64,000 bases of DNA from Denitratimonas tolerans (GCF_037203605.1 NZ_JBBDHC010000008.1:1-64000), one strand, 5' to 3'. Positions 1 through 10,055 are shown, counted from the stretch's first letter. Program-made: numbers and translations. Notes: generated from the letters alone by a model not told the origin.

Positions 1-131
1 GTTCATGCGGGTATTGTCGCCGATGTGAGGCTACACGTGGGACGGGGCAAGGGATGGGGACTTGTTCAGAGGTTCCCAAACCGCGTGATCGACCTTTCCA
101 TATGCCATGCAGCAAAGGAGCGTCACGCCGC

Positions 132-2237
132 ATGAGAACACTTGCATGGATCGCCTGCATTGCCACTGCTTCATCTACATCGGTATCAGCCACACCACCG
201 GAGGCCTGTGCTGATCAGCCGCTTGCGACACTTTCGCTCCGCTATGAAACGAGCCCGGCGTGGGGCGAAGATGTCGGTTCCCGTGGAAAAGCGACCGTCC
301 ATCAGACAGGGAAAGGACTGCTGATCTGCGTCGCCGTCGAAGCCGAACAGATCAATGCCAGCCGAGCGCCGCACGACAAGTCAGCGATCGACGATCACGT
401 AACTCTCTATATCCGCCCGCCGCAAGCTCAGTACGCGTATGAGTTCAAGGTCAACGCAGCAGGAGCCACGCGCGATGCGATCGTGTCCAGCACGACCCTC
501 GGCAATAAGAGGTGGACAGGCCGTTGGACCGGCAGTGCAAGGCAGACAACTGCTGGCTACGTGGTTTCGTTCATTGTTCCTTGGAGGACTATCGGCATGA
601 GTGGCTCAGCCGAAGTCGGGCTTCTGGTGGAGCAAGAGACCACTAGTGGCCGGAAAGCACGCTACAGCTCAGCGCCCATAGATACGCGGCTTCCATGCTT
701 CGAATGCCAATTCCCTGCAATCACGGTTGAGGCCTCGCAAGATGAAATGAAAGACAAGGAGGCTGAAGTCCAGTGGCTACCGTACACCATCGGCTTCTCG
801 GAAGAACGATGGGATCCGTTCACAGGCGAGGCCATCAGCGAAACAACAAATTTCGATGTCGGCCTTGATGTTTCTGCGAAATTCAGAGGCGGAAACACAG
901 CGGCATTGACCATCAACCCGGACTTTTCCGACATTGAGTCCGACAGATTCGTATCGTCGATCAACCGTCGTTTCGCAGCGACGTACACCGAGCATCGGCC
1001 ATTTTTCACACGAGAAGCAGGCGTGTTCCAGGACCCACTTGGCCTTGTCTACACCCGCGCAATCCGAAACCCGAACGTTGGAGTACAGGTTGTGCGACGT
1101 ACGGCAACGTCATCTCGGGCATTTCTTCTGGCAGATGATGAAACCACGACGTATCGTGAACTCGGCAGCAGCAGCTCATACGAAGTCACAATGCCGACGC
1201 GCTCATGGAATCTGGTGTATCGATCCATTGAGTCGCGCGAAGACGGTTCTTCGTGGGGGACATTCGCGACTGCCCGTACAACTGACGGCTACACCAACGT
1301 TGTGGCGGCGATGGACGGCCGTTGGACCTCCGGCGCACATAGCTTGATGGGTGAAGTGGTGGGAACGCACTCTGCTGTCAGTCTAGAAGCCCAGAATGCG
1401 TCTGCAACGGGCTATGGCGGATTCATTTCCCACCGCTATGCGAAAGGTTCCTACGAATCTGTGACTTCTGCAACTTCATTCAGCGACGAATTTCGACCCG
1501 ACCTCAGTAGTGGTGTTCGCGTAGGGACACAGGCGACATCACACGCATCGACTTGGACTGTAGTCCAATCACAAGGTCCGCAATACCAGTTCGGCATTTC
1601 CTCGGACGGGACATTTGACGGCTCGACCCTACTAGACGGAGAGGTTGGGGTCAGTGCAGGTGCCGGCCTCACAAACGGCATGACGTTAACCGGATCGATT
1701 GGCGGTATGACATCGCGAGTCGGCGGCAAGTTACTCGACGGCAAGCTCGCCTTGATCACGGTTGACGGGACGATCGGACCCTATCTTCTCGTTGCCGGAA
1801 GCATGGGTATCGGCTCAACCCCTGACTACGATGTTGGTGTAGATGGACGTGCCAAGCAGGCCAGCCTATTGCTTGCGTTGCAGGGTTTCGAAACTGTCGA
1901 TGCATCCTTCTCGGCAACCCATGATTCACTGCGCTTGCCGGCAGGCGGTGGTTACACGATCAGGACTGTGACATTCAAGGCCGGCTTGCACCCAACTGAG
2001 CACCAGCACATCGCACTATTGGTCAACGGAGCGCGGTTTGATGACTATCGAGACCTGACTACACCACGCACTGAACCAGATGATCTCGTGCAGTATCAGT
2101 TTCGATATACCTATGAGCCAGCCAGATTCACACGCCTGATCCTGGGAGTTTCCAGCAGCGGCATCAGTGGCTTCGGTATCAATGGTATCGCCATGACAAA
2201 ACGATTGATATTCTCCAAAATCGTAGTTGCCTTTTGA
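132..2237 (+). CDS. DUF5916 / CBM9-like domain secreted protein
   Basis: Probable exported protein of about 701 residues. The first 20 residues from the chosen ATG (MRTLAWIACIATASSTSVSA) form a signal peptide. An AAGGAG ribosome site at 115-120 supports this start over an in-frame ATG at 54. Residues ~25-185 resemble a carbohydrate-binding family 9-like beta-sandwich. The following ~500 residues carry the DUF5916 signature (INPDFSDIESD, then EHRPFFTREAG) seen in outer-membrane or periplasmic proteins whose C-terminal half is predicted to be beta-barrel. The exact function is unknown; members often sit with hydrolases or TonB receptors, but no such neighbour is visible here. Base composition is clearly less GC-rich than every other gene in the window, with many AAA, ACA and AGT codons, which suggests transfer. 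It converges on the RND operon. Confidence 0.8.
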   Translation: MRTLAWIACIATASSTSVSATPPEACADQPLATLSLRYETSPAWGEDVGSRGKATVHQTGKGLLICVAVEAEQINASRAPHDKSAIDDHVTLYIRPPQAQYAYEFKVNAAGATRDAIVSSTTLGNKRWTGRWTGSARQTTAGYVVSFIVPWRTIGMSGSAEVGLLVEQETTSGRKARYSSAPIDTRLPCFECQFPAITVEASQDEMKDKEAEVQWLPYTIGFSEERWDPFTGEAISETTNFDVGLDVSAKFRGGNTAALTINPDFSDIESDRFVSSINRRFAATYTEHRPFFTREAGVFQDPLGLVYTRAIRNPNVGVQVVRRTATSSRAFLLADDETTTYRELGSSSSYEVTMPTRSWNLVYRSIESREDGSSWGTFATARTTDGYTNVVAAMDGRWTSGAHSLMGEVVGTHSAVSLEAQNASATGYGGFISHRYAKGSYESVTSATSFSDEFRPDLSSGVRVGTQATSHASTWTVVQSQGPQYQFGISSDGTFDGSTLLDGEVGVSAGAGLTNGMTLTGSIGGMTSRVGGKLLDGKLALITVDGTIGPYLLVAGSMGIGSTPDYDVGVDGRAKQASLLLALQGFETVDASFSATHDSLRLPAGGGYTIRTVTFKAGLHPTEHQHIALLVNGARFDDYRDLTTPRTEPDDLVQYQFRYTYEPARFTRLILGVSSSGISGFGINGIAMTKRLIFSKIVVAF

Positions 2238-2389
2238 ATCCCATTTCCGCCACAAGGCCTGCACTGAATTTTTCCACCAAGCGATGAAAATAATATCGAC
2301 AGGCTCTATTGCCTGATCCATTTGAAGAATAGCCCCATCGACCGGGCGCTACTCTGCGACAGCCAGCCTCATCGCACCACCACCTCTCC

Positions 2390-5300
2390 CTATGCTTCCG
2401 TCGCTCGCCCCGCCTTCCGCACCCGCTTCAACACCCGCCGTGTCGCCAGCTGCAAGTCGTCCAAAATGGCGTAGATCGTCGGCAGGAACAGCAGGGTGAC
2501 CACGGTGGAGAACGCCAGTCCGCCGGCGATGGCGCGCGCCATCGGGTAGTAGGGCGGGCCGCCGCCGGCGATCTGGGTGGTGGAGAGGCTGATCGGCACC
2601 ATGCCCAGGATCGCGCAGCCCATGGTCATCAGGATCGGCCGCAGGCGATCGCGGCAGCCCTGCACCAGCGCCTCGGTGCGGGGCAAGCCGCCGCGCCGCA
2701 GCGTGTTGATGTGCTCCACCATCACGATGCCGTTGTTCACCACCACGCCCATCAGCACCAGGATGCCGATCGAGGCCATGATGGTGAAGGTGGTGCCGGT
2801 GAGCGCGAACAGCCAGAACACGCCGAGGATCGAGAACCCGATGCCCGAGAGGATCGCGGCCGGGAACAGCAGCGACTCGAACACCGCCGCCATCACCACA
2901 TAGATCATCACCAGCGCGATCAGGGTGTTGAACAGCATCTGCTGGCCGGCTTCGTCGTTCTGCCGGAACGCGCCCTCGAAGGTGTAGCCGTAGCCGGCCG
3001 GCAGCGTGGTGGCCGCCATCACCGCCGCCATCGCGCGGCGCGCATCCGGCGCGGTGGCACCGGGCGCGAGATCGGCCTTCAGTTCCAGCATGGTCTGTCG
3101 ATCCACGCGGGTGACCTGGGTGGCGGACGGGCGAAGGTCCGCGTCGATCAGGGTCATCAGCGGGATCTGCTCCCCGGCCGCCGAGCGCAGCATGAAGCCA
3201 CTCAGGTCGGAGATGCGGGTCTCCTCGGCATCGGCGAAGCGCAGCTGCACCGGAATCTCGCTGCCCTCGCGGCGGAACTCGCGCAGCGGCGTGCCACGCA
3301 GCGCGATGCCGACGTAGCTGGCCACCTCCTGGGCGGAAAAACCGTAGCGCGCGGCGCGCTCGCGATCCACGTGGATGGCCAGCTCGCTGTTGCGGTCGCC
3401 GGTTTCCACGCGCACGTCGCGCAGTTCGGGGCGCTGCGCCAGCAGCGGCACCAGGGCATCACCCAGTTCGCGCAGGGTTTCCGACGAGTCGCCCACCAGC
3501 GCCATCGAGATGCCCTCCTGCGCGCTGCCTCCGCCGCCCTGCCCGCTGTCCTGGAATCCGATCGTGGCGCGCGCCGACTTGGGCAGCCCGCTGCGGATTT
3601 CCTCCATGATTTCCTCGGTGCCGCGCACGCCGCTGCCGCTCGAGCGCAGGGTGAGGCGCGTGCCGCCCCAGCCCTGCTCGCTGAACCAGGAATAGACCTG
3701 CTCCACCTGCAGCGCATCGCGGTGCCGGCCGACCCAGGCCTCGACCCGATCGATCTCCTGCTGCATCTGTTCCAGGGTGTAGGCACCGCGCCACTGGTAG
3801 TTGAGGTTCAGCGTGCGGCCCTGGTCGCTGGCGAACATGTCCACCTTCATGAACTTCATCGGCACCAGGCTCACCGCGACAATCACGAGGATCGCCATCA
3901 CGCTCCATCCGCGATGCACCAGGCTCCAGCGCAGAAGGTCGGCGTAGCGCTGCCGCATCCTGCCGATGAATCCGCCTTCGTCGGTCGCCGCCGGCGGCGT
4001 CTTCATGCGCGCGGCCAGCATCGGTATCAGGCTGATCGCCACCAGCCACGAGGCCAGCAGCGAAACGGTGATGGTGACCGCGATCTGCACCATGAAGATG
4101 CTGATCTGGTTGGTTTCGCCGAACAGGTTGGGCACGAACACGATGCAGTGGCACAGGGTTCCGGCCGACAGCGCGATGGCGACGTGGCGGGTGCCGATCA
4201 CGGCGGCGAGGCGCGGCCTGCCGGGATGCTTCTCGCGCTCCTGGTAGATGCTCTCCACCACCACCACGGCGTTGTCCACCAGCATGCCCACGGCCAGCAG
4301 CAGGCCCATCATCGAAAGCACGTTGAGGGTGACGCCGAAGAAGTGCATGAAGCCCAGCGTCATCACGAAACACACCGGGATCGCAAGCGACACCATCAGC
4401 GTGGATGGCCAGTGGCGCAGGAAGAAATACAGCACGCCGATGGCCAGCAGCAGGCCGATGATGCCGGCCTCGGTCAGCTCCAGCAGCGATTCGGTGACGT
4501 TCTTGCCCTGGTCGTCGAAGGAAATGAAGCGGATGCCGGCGAACTCCGGCTCCTGGGCAATGGCATCCAGCTCGGCCGACGCGGTGCGCGAAACGTCCAC
4601 GAGGTTGGCATTGCGCTCGCGGTAGATGTCGATGCCCACCGCCGGACGCCCATCGAGCTGGCGGCGGTAGTTCATGCGCGCCGGCTTGAGCTGCACCTTG
4701 GCCACGTCGCCGAGACGCAGCCCGCGGGCATTCAGCACCAAATCTCGCAGTTCGGAAAGATCGCGCAGTTCGCCCACCGGCTGCACCCGCAGGCGGCGCG
4801 TGCCCTCGTCGATGCTGCCGCCTGATACGGAAAAATTCACCGCCTGCAGCTGGCGCGAAAGATCGTTGAGGCTCAACCCGTGCGCAGTCAGGCGGTCGGG
4901 ATCGATGGCGATTTCCACCTCGCTGGGCGGCGCGCCGGAGACCTCGACCTTGGCCACCCCGGGAAGCCGCTCCAGCCGGCGCTTGAGACCGCGGTCGATC
5001 AGGTCATAGGCCGCGGTCAAGTCGATGGAATCGGACGCCAGGCGAATGCGCAGCACCGGATCATCGGTCGTGGAGAACTTGAAGACGAAATAGCGCTGGA
5101 AGTCGTCGGGCAGGTCGGCGCGGATCGCGTCGATGCGGTCGCGCGCCTCGGAAGCGGCGATCGCGATGTCGCGGTCCCAGTCGCTGAACTCCATGAAGAT
5201 CGAGCCGCCGTCGGCGCGCGCCTGGGCGCGCATGCGCTTGATGCCGGGAAGCGTGGCGAGGGTTTCCTCCACCGGCCGCACCAGGGTGCGCTCCACCTCC

Positions 5301-5470
5301 TGCGGAGTGGAGCCGGCGTAAGGCAGCGACACCATCAGGAACGGCGCGTTGATCTCGGGGAACTGCTCCAGCGGCAGGCGCACGCTGGCGATCGCGCCGA
5401 TCACGAGCAGCGAGAGGAAGAACATCACCACCGTCACCGGTCGGCGCAGGCTGGTCTCGACGATGCTCAC
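2390..5470 (-). CDS. RND efflux permease, second pump subunit
   Basis: Inner-membrane HAE1-type RND transporter of about 1026 residues, expected to export hydrophobic or amphiphilic compounds using the proton gradient. It starts at a GTG (5470) whose bases overlap the TGA of the upstream pump gene (GTGA), so translation is coupled. Open frame continues upstream of this GTG but only as an out-of-frame shadow of the upstream pump gene. The TM4 motif reads GMLVDNAVVVVES: Asp399 is kept, but the second Asp of AcrB (D408) is Asn400. In TM10 the AcrB lysine (K940) position lies in VVVNNG (Asn912-Asn913), so no lysine is present. This VDN/VNN pattern matches SwrC-like RND proteins. Encoded with a different RND protein and one adaptor, it may form a mixed trimer as MdtB/MdtC do; that is inference. 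No outer-membrane channel gene is visible. Confidence 0.93.
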   Translation of the reverse strand: MSIVETSLRRPVTVVMFFLSLLVIGAIASVRLPLEQFPEINAPFLMVSLPYAGSTPQEVERTLVRPVEETLATLPGIKRMRAQARADGGSIFMEFSDWDRDIAIAASEARDRIDAIRADLPDDFQRYFVFKFSTTDDPVLRIRLASDSIDLTAAYDLIDRGLKRRLERLPGVAKVEVSGAPPSEVEIAIDPDRLTAHGLSLNDLSRQLQAVNFSVSGGSIDEGTRRLRVQPVGELRDLSELRDLVLNARGLRLGDVAKVQLKPARMNYRRQLDGRPAVGIDIYRERNANLVDVSRTASAELDAIAQEPEFAGIRFISFDDQGKNVTESLLELTEAGIIGLLLAIGVLYFFLRHWPSTLMVSLAIPVCFVMTLGFMHFFGVTLNVLSMMGLLLAVGMLVDNAVVVVESIYQEREKHPGRPRLAAVIGTRHVAIALSAGTLCHCIVFVPNLFGETNQISIFMVQIAVTITVSLLASWLVAISLIPMLAARMKTPPAATDEGGFIGRMRQRYADLLRWSLVHRGWSVMAILVIVAVSLVPMKFMKVDMFASDQGRTLNLNYQWRGAYTLEQMQQEIDRVEAWVGRHRDALQVEQVYSWFSEQGWGGTRLTLRSSGSGVRGTEEIMEEIRSGLPKSARATIGFQDSGQGGGGSAQEGISMALVGDSSETLRELGDALVPLLAQRPELRDVRVETGDRNSELAIHVDRERAARYGFSAQEVASYVGIALRGTPLREFRREGSEIPVQLRFADAEETRISDLSGFMLRSAAGEQIPLMTLIDADLRPSATQVTRVDRQTMLELKADLAPGATAPDARRAMAAVMAATTLPAGYGYTFEGAFRQNDEAGQQMLFNTLIALVMIYVVMAAVFESLLFPAAILSGIGFSILGVFWLFALTGTTFTIMASIGILVLMGVVVNNGIVMVEHINTLRRGGLPRTEALVQGCRDRLRPILMTMGCAILGMVPISLSTTQIAGGGPPYYPMARAIAGGLAFSTVVTLLFLPTIYAILDDLQLATRRVLKRVRKAGRATEA

Positions 5471-8400
5471 GCCGGCAGCTCCCCGCCTTCGGCTTCGCCA
5501 ATGGCCTTGGCGCGCTCGACGTAATGGGCATCGGCGCGGCGATCCAGCAGCGCGTACATCACCGGGATCACGAACAGGGTCAGCAGCGTCGATACCGCCA
5601 GTCCACCGATGACCGTGATCGCCATCGGCGCGCGCACCTCCGAACCTTCGCCACCGCCGATCGCCAGCGGCAGGAAGCCGAACAGCGCGGTGATCGTGGT
5701 CATGGCGATCGGTCGCAGGCGCGAGACCGCGCCCCCGGCGATGGCCTCGTACTTGGCCACGCCCGCCTCGCGCAGCTGGTTGACCTTGTCGATCATCAGG
5801 ATCGCGTTCTTCACCACGATGCCCACCAGCAGGATCAGCCCGATGAACACCACCACCGAGAGGCTGTATCCGCTCATCCACAGCGCCAGCACCGCGCCCA
5901 CCAGCGCCAACGGGATGGTGAAGAGGATAACGAAGGGATGCAGCAGCGACTCGAACTGCGAGGCCATCACCAGATAAACAAGGAAGATCGCGAGGGTGAA
6001 GGCGAACAGCAGCGACATCATCGAGTCGTTCAATTCCTCGCCCTGGCCGCCAATGTGCAGGCCGAGGTCGGCACCGATGGGATTGGCCGCCACGATGTCG
6101 CGCACTTCCTGCATCGCGCTGCCGAGATCGCCATAGGCCAGGTTGGAGGAAATCACCGCCACCCGCACCTGGTCGGCGTGGTGGATTTCGCTCGGCCCCT
6201 GCGTCGCCACGATCTCGGCCACGGCGTCCAGCGTCACCGGACGCGCGCTCTCGGGATTGACGATCAGGCGGTGCAGCGCGTCGACCGAGTTGCGGTCCGA
6301 CTCGCGCGCGCGCACCAGCACGTCGATCTTGCGGTCGCGGAAGCTGTAGCGCGTGGCCACTTCGCCGCGCACCTTCTTGACCACCACGTCGGCCACCTGG
6401 CGCGTGGTCATGCCCAGCGCCGCTGCGCGCTCCTGGTCGAAGCGGATCTGGACTTCCGGGTAGCCGTCGGCCACCGAGGACTTCACGTCCACGAAGCGGT
6501 CGGACCGGCGCATCTGCTGCGCCAGCCGGTTGCCCGCGACCCGCAGGGCTTCGAGGTCGTAGCCACGCAGCTCGATCTCCAGCGGGGTGGAAAAGCTGAA
6601 GATCTCCGGGCGGCCGAACTTGGCCTCGATGCCGGGATAGCGCTCCAGCGTGCCGCGCAGGCTGTCGGTGAGCCGCGCCTCGGTGCCGCGCGGCACACCG
6701 TGCTCCATCACCACGCTGAGCTTGCCGATGTTGTCGCCTGACTCGGTCGGATTGGCGTCCATGCGCGTGCCGGTGCCGCTTACCCCGTACAGCGCGCGGA
6801 TCCCGTCCTCGCCCCGGTGCGCCACGGACACCGCGCGCACCAGCGCGTCGGTATCGCGCAGCGGGGTGCCGGGCGGCAGCTTCATGGTCAGTTCGAAGCG
6901 ATCCTGCGCGAGCTGGGGGATGAGATCCACGCCCAGCGTGGGCACCAGGGCCATGGTGCCGGCGAACGCCGCCAGCGCGATTCCCAGCACCAGTCCGGGA
7001 CGATGCAGCGCGCGCGGCAGCAGTTCGGCGTAGCGCGCCGCGGCGACATCGTAGGGTTTCATCACCACCGCACCAACGCGCAGCAGGACGCCGCCCACCG
7101 CGCGCGACAGCAGCCGCGACAGGCGCGAAACGACGTATCCCAGCGCGAAGAACGCCGCGCCGATGGCGCGCCGGATGCCGCGGGAAACCGCTGCCAGCCC
7201 GCGCAGCGGGGCCTGGCGCGGCGCCCATTCCTGGCGCGGGGCTTCCTCCGGAAACTGCAGCGGCGCGCGTGATTTCAGCGACGACAGCATCGGAATCAGG
7301 GTGAGCGACACGACCAGCGACATCAGGATCGCGATGGACACGGTCAACGCCTGATCGCGGAACAGCTGGCCGGCCACGCCTTCCACGAACACCAGCGGCA
7401 GGAACACCGCGACGTTGGTGAGCGTCGAGGCCACCACAGCCATGCCCACCTCGCGCGTGCCTTCCACCGCCGCACGCAGCACACCCAGGCCGCGCTCGCG
7501 CGCCTTGGCGATGGATTCGAGCACCACGATGGAATCGTCCACCACCAGGCCCGTGGCCAGCGCCAGGCCGCCGAGCGACATCACGTTGAGCGACAGTCCG
7601 AAGCGCCCCATGAAGAAGAACGTGGCGATGATCGACACCGGCAGCGAAAGCGAGATGACGAAGGTGCTCCAGCCATCGCGCAGGAAGAAGAAGATCATCA
7701 GCACCGCGAGCAGGCCGCCGATCAGCGCATCCACGCGCACCTCGTGCAGGGCCTGGCGAATGAAGACCGCCTGGTCCTCGATCACGGTCAGCTCGGTGCC
7801 CGGCGGCAGCATCTGGCGGGCGGATTTGAGCGCCGCGTGCACCGCATCGGCCACGCTCACGGTGTTGGCGTCGCCTTCCTTGTAGATCGCAAGCTCCACC
7901 GCCTCGGTATCGCCCAGACGGATGATGGCCTCGCGCTCCTTGTAACCCTGCTCCACCGTGGCGATGTCGCGCAGGCGGATCGGCAGGCCGCCGCCGGGGG
8001 CGCTGGAATCACCCTGCGCGGCGGCATTCGCCGCCGCCGCCGCCGCCGCGGCCTCGGCCGACAGCGCGGCGATGCGCGAGGTCGCCAGCGCCGCTTCCTG
8101 CGCGGCTTCGCTGCCGCCGCCGGCGCTGCCGCCGGTGATCAGCAGGTCGCGCATCTGCTCCAGGTTCTCGAACTGGTTGATGGTGCGCACCAGGTAGCGC
8201 TGGCTGCCCTCTTCCAGGCGGCCGGCGGAAATGTTGACGTTCTCCTGCGACAGGCGGCTGATGACGGTGTCCAGCGGCAGGCGCAGCTGCGCCAGGCGGC
8301 CCTGGTCGATCAGCACCTGCACCTCGTCCTCCAGACCGCCGCCGACCTTGACCGCGGCGACGCCGGCGACCGGCTCCAGGCGCTTCTTGAGTTCGTCGTC

Positions 8401-8919
8401 GGCATAGCGGCGCAGGCGCATCAGCGCCGCTTCGGAACTTTCCCCCGCGCCATCACCGGTGAGCAGAAGGCGCAGAATCGGCTCGGTCGACGGATTGAAA
8501 CGCAGCAGCACCGGTGCCTTCACCTCCAGCGGCAGATTCAGCGTTTCCAGCTTGTCGCGCACCTCCAGGCTGGCCTGGTCCATGTCGCTGCCCCAGGCGA
8601 ACTCCAGCACCACATCGCTTTGCCCGGTGCGCGAGATCGACTTGAGCCGGCGCAAGCCCTTGACCACGCCCACCGCCTCTTCCACCGGCTCGGTGACGAG
8701 GGTTTCGATTTCTTGAGGCGCGGCACCGGTGTACTCGGTGCGCACCGTGAGGGTGGGATAGGAGAGGTCCGGCAGCAGGTTGACCTTGAGCTCGGCCAGC
8801 GCGATCAGGCCGAACAGGACGACCGTAAGCGTGGCCATCGCCACCGTGACGCGTCGGCGCACCGAAAACGCGGCGAGGCCACCGCCCTGACCCGCCGGCA
8901 TCGAAGAAGGCGCGTCCAT
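5467..8919 (-). CDS. RND efflux permease, first pump subunit, with Ala-rich insertion
   Basis: HAE1-family RND inner-membrane transporter of about 1150 residues, roughly 100 longer than typical AcrB/MdtB proteins. The chosen ATG (8919) overlaps the adaptor stop as TGATG; a TTG one codon upstream is less likely. The proton-relay residues are canonical: VVDDSIVVLE in TM4 (Asp461-Asp462) and VVKNAIL in TM10 (Lys1037). Two insertions explain the extra length. An Ala-rich, probably coiled or disordered stretch lies at about residues 270-318 in the porter region. A basic amphipathic segment of ~70 residues lies between TM6 and TM7 (around residues 550-625). It is the middle gene of an adaptor-pump-pump operon. 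Efflux is the family role; the substrate cannot be read from the sequence. Confidence 0.93.
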   Translation of the reverse strand: MDAPSSMPAGQGGGLAAFSVRRRVTVAMATLTVVLFGLIALAELKVNLLPDLSYPTLTVRTEYTGAAPQEIETLVTEPVEEAVGVVKGLRRLKSISRTGQSDVVLEFAWGSDMDQASLEVRDKLETLNLPLEVKAPVLLRFNPSTEPILRLLLTGDGAGESSEAALMRLRRYADDELKKRLEPVAGVAAVKVGGGLEDEVQVLIDQGRLAQLRLPLDTVISRLSQENVNISAGRLEEGSQRYLVRTINQFENLEQMRDLLITGGSAGGGSEAAQEAALATSRIAALSAEAAAAAAAANAAAQGDSSAPGGGLPIRLRDIATVEQGYKEREAIIRLGDTEAVELAIYKEGDANTVSVADAVHAALKSARQMLPPGTELTVIEDQAVFIRQALHEVRVDALIGGLLAVLMIFFFLRDGWSTFVISLSLPVSIIATFFFMGRFGLSLNVMSLGGLALATGLVVDDSIVVLESIAKARERGLGVLRAAVEGTREVGMAVVASTLTNVAVFLPLVFVEGVAGQLFRDQALTVSIAILMSLVVSLTLIPMLSSLKSRAPLQFPEEAPRQEWAPRQAPLRGLAAVSRGIRRAIGAAFFALGYVVSRLSRLLSRAVGGVLLRVGAVVMKPYDVAAARYAELLPRALHRPGLVLGIALAAFAGTMALVPTLGVDLIPQLAQDRFELTMKLPPGTPLRDTDALVRAVSVAHRGEDGIRALYGVSGTGTRMDANPTESGDNIGKLSVVMEHGVPRGTEARLTDSLRGTLERYPGIEAKFGRPEIFSFSTPLEIELRGYDLEALRVAGNRLAQQMRRSDRFVDVKSSVADGYPEVQIRFDQERAAALGMTTRQVADVVVKKVRGEVATRYSFRDRKIDVLVRARESDRNSVDALHRLIVNPESARPVTLDAVAEIVATQGPSEIHHADQVRVAVISSNLAYGDLGSAMQEVRDIVAANPIGADLGLHIGGQGEELNDSMMSLLFAFTLAIFLVYLVMASQFESLLHPFVILFTIPLALVGAVLALWMSGYSLSVVVFIGLILLVGIVVKNAILMIDKVNQLREAGVAKYEAIAGGAVSRLRPIAMTTITALFGFLPLAIGGGEGSEVRAPMAITVIGGLAVSTLLTLFVIPVMYALLDRRADAHYVERAKAIGEAEGGELPA

Positions 8920-10055
8920 CAATAGCCGGCCGTGTCGGCGTTGCCGGGAAGCTCATCGGGAATCGCGGTCGCGCCGCCGATCACCTCGACCAGGGCACCG
9001 TCGCGCAGCGCCACCTTGCCCGTGGTCACCACGGCGTCGCCCTGCGCAAGCCCGCCGCGGATCTCGGCCAGCTCACCGGAGAGATAGCCCAGCTGCACCG
9101 GCGTGCGGACGGCCTTGCCATCGACCACCCGATACACCGCCGCCTCGCCATCACCTTCCAGCAGCGCCACACGCGGAACCGTCAGCACGTCCTGGCGCTG
9201 GTCGAACACCACCGCGATGCGGCCGAACATGCCGGGCCGCAGGCGCTCGTCCGGCTCGATCGCACACACCACGCGGAAAGTGCCGCTGCCCGCATCCACC
9301 ACCGGGCTGACGCGATCGATGCGGCCGGCAAATACCTGCCCGGGCAGCGCATCGAGCCGCAGTTCGACCGGCGCTTCGGCGCGCAAGGTGCCGATTTCGC
9401 GCTCGGGGACGTTGAGCGTCGCCTCCAGGCGCGAGGTGTCGACAATGCGGAACACCGAGGCGTTGAGCTGGATCAGGTTGCCGACCTTGGCCGATCGCTG
9501 CGCGATCACGCCCGAGATCGGGGCCACGATGTCGGTGTAGGACAGCTCCAGCCGGGCCATGTTGTAGACCGCGCGCTGGGTATCCACGTCATAGCGGATC
9601 TTCTCGTAAAGATCGGCCGCCACCAGCTTGCGCTCGTACAGCTCCTTCGAACGCGCGAGCTCGGCTTCGAGCTTGCGCAGCAGGGCTTCGGCGCGCTGCA
9701 CTTCCAGACGCGGGCGCTCGGGGTCGATCTTTGCCAGCACCTGTCCCGCCTTCACCCGATCGCCCTCCTCCACCAGGAGCTGCAGCAGCACGCCCGAGGT
9801 CTTGGCCACCACCTGCGCTTCATTGGGTGCCTCCAGCGCGGCGGTGGCGTTGTAGCTGGCGCTGATCGGCTGCAGGCTCGCCGTGGCGATTTCCACGACC
9901 ACCGCCGCAGGTGCGGCGTCCGGGCCGGCCTTGCCGCCGGCAGCGGAACCGGGCTTGTCCGGCCCGCCGCAGGCGGCCAGCGTCAGGATCAGTGCGGCCA
10001 GCGCCAAGCGGCCGACACGCGGCGCGGGGCGGACAGTCGGGGATGAGAGGTTCAT
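8919..10055 (-). CDS. RND efflux periplasmic adaptor (membrane fusion lipoprotein)
   Basis: Membrane fusion protein of 378 residues that links the inner-membrane pumps to an outer-membrane channel. The N-terminus is a lipoprotein signal with lipobox LAAC (Cys29), so it should be lipid-anchored. A HlyD/AcrA layout follows: a barrel-sandwich (lipoyl-like) half at ~60-95, an alpha-helical hairpin at ~100-165 rich in RAEALLRKLEAEL-type heptads, the second lipoyl half (SYTDIVAPISGVIAQRS), then beta-barrel and membrane-proximal domains. It is first in a three-gene operon, its stop coupled to the first pump gene. The start codon lies 14 bases downstream of a perfect inverted repeat, so expression is probably controlled by a repressor, perhaps TetR-type. 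No tolC-like gene follows, so the outer-membrane channel is presumably encoded elsewhere. Confidence 0.93.
   Translation of the reverse strand: MNLSSPTVRPAPRVGRLALAALILTLAACGGPDKPGSAAGGKAGPDAAPAAVVVEIATASLQPISASYNATAALEAPNEAQVVAKTSGVLLQLLVEEGDRVKAGQVLAKIDPERPRLEVQRAEALLRKLEAELARSKELYERKLVAADLYEKIRYDVDTQRAVYNMARLELSYTDIVAPISGVIAQRSAKVGNLIQLNASVFRIVDTSRLEATLNVPEREIGTLRAEAPVELRLDALPGQVFAGRIDRVSPVVDAGSGTFRVVCAIEPDERLRPGMFGRIAVVFDQRQDVLTVPRVALLEGDGEAAVYRVVDGKAVRTPVQLGYLSGELAEIRGGLAQGDAVVTTGKVALRDGALVEVIGGATAIPDELPGNADTAGY

Noticed and set aside
2711..4825. Plus-strand frame of ~700 codons inside the second RND gene
   Set aside because: His/Gln/Arg-rich composition, no domain, antisense to a conserved transporter.
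5471..7228. Upstream extension of the second RND gene frame
   Set aside because: It overlaps the first pump gene out of frame; the coupled GTG at 5470 gives a normal RND N-terminus.
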